Source: Pseudomonadota bacterium
GTDB lineage: Bacteria; Desulfobacterota; Desulfobulbia; Desulfobulbales; Desulfobulbaceae
Direction: 5' to 3'
Length of the DNA stretch: 5,630 nucleotides
Assembly (NCBI GenBank): GCA_009778235.1
Contig: WRKE01000159.1
Span: forward strand, 1 to 5,630
This document shows positions 5,589-5,630 of this stretch, one piece after another. Every line of letters starts with the position of its first letter. Positions within the stretch are counted from its first letter, which is position 1. Position numbers and translations under genes: made by a program. The notes beneath the pieces were generated by a model that ran no database searches, was not told where the DNA came from, and saw only the letters and a list, made by a program, of their open reading frames with translations.

Positions 5589-5622
5589 GTCATTTCGATG
5601 AGCGTAGCGAAGAGAAATCTTT
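5589..5622. repeat. REP-like dispersed intergenic repeat
   Basis: The stretch begins TGTCATTTCGATGAGCG and ends AGCGAAGAGAAATCTTT. It has the form of the widespread TCATTTCGA...GCGA...GAAATCT repeats scattered between genes in many bacteria. ATTTC (5592-5596) pairs with GAAAT (5614-5618), and TTCG (5594-5597) can instead pair with CGAA (5608-5611). Such repeats are usually non-coding and non-autonomous. Copy number in this genome cannot be judged from one window. Confidence 0.6.
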
Positions 5623-5630
5623 CCAATATT

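Overview
The window is moderately GC-rich bacterial chromosomal DNA holding housekeeping genes followed by a short stretch of mobile-element debris. The proteins resemble those of anaerobic Deltaproteobacteria (Desulfobacterota), perhaps a Desulfobulbales-type sulfate or sulfur metaboliser. That placement rests on remembered protein style (the MetH pterin domain, a short GlmU, a stand-alone AICAR transformylase) and was not searched.

Positions 1-1996, minus strand: a two-gene unit for cobalamin-dependent methionine synthase, split into separate polypeptides. The upstream gene (1996 to 1073) encodes the zinc/homocysteine-binding barrel. The downstream gene (1076 to the window edge) encodes the methyl-tetrahydrofolate-binding barrel and the first turns of the cobalamin-binding cap. 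The two overlap by 4 bases (ATGA), so their translation is probably coupled. Together they would move a methyl group from methyl-tetrahydrofolate through cobalamin to homocysteine.

Positions 1997-2272: a divergent intergenic region. It holds a good sigma-70-like promoter for the rightward genes and, on the minus strand, a GC hairpin followed by six T just ahead of the methionine synthase unit.

Positions 2273-4692, plus strand: a GlmU-type sugar-nucleotide uridylyltransferase that stops where the acetyltransferase half should begin, then, after a 125-base gap with two small hairpins, a stand-alone AICAR formyltransferase (the C-terminal half of PurH). The genes are not one pathway, though MetH and AICAR transformylase both draw on folate one-carbon units. 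They share a trait: each encodes only part of a protein that is fused in E. coli.

Positions 4693-5630: accessory DNA. A decayed IS4-type transposase fragment starts within about 25 bases of the AICAR transformylase stop and carries an amber codon in a conserved motif. A complete ORF6N-domain gene on the minus strand converges on it. The last 40 bases hold a REP-like dispersed repeat. I found no tRNA, rRNA, CRISPR array or intact mobile element, and no clear candidate for a wholly new system. The most notable points are the split and truncated enzymes and the remnant zone.
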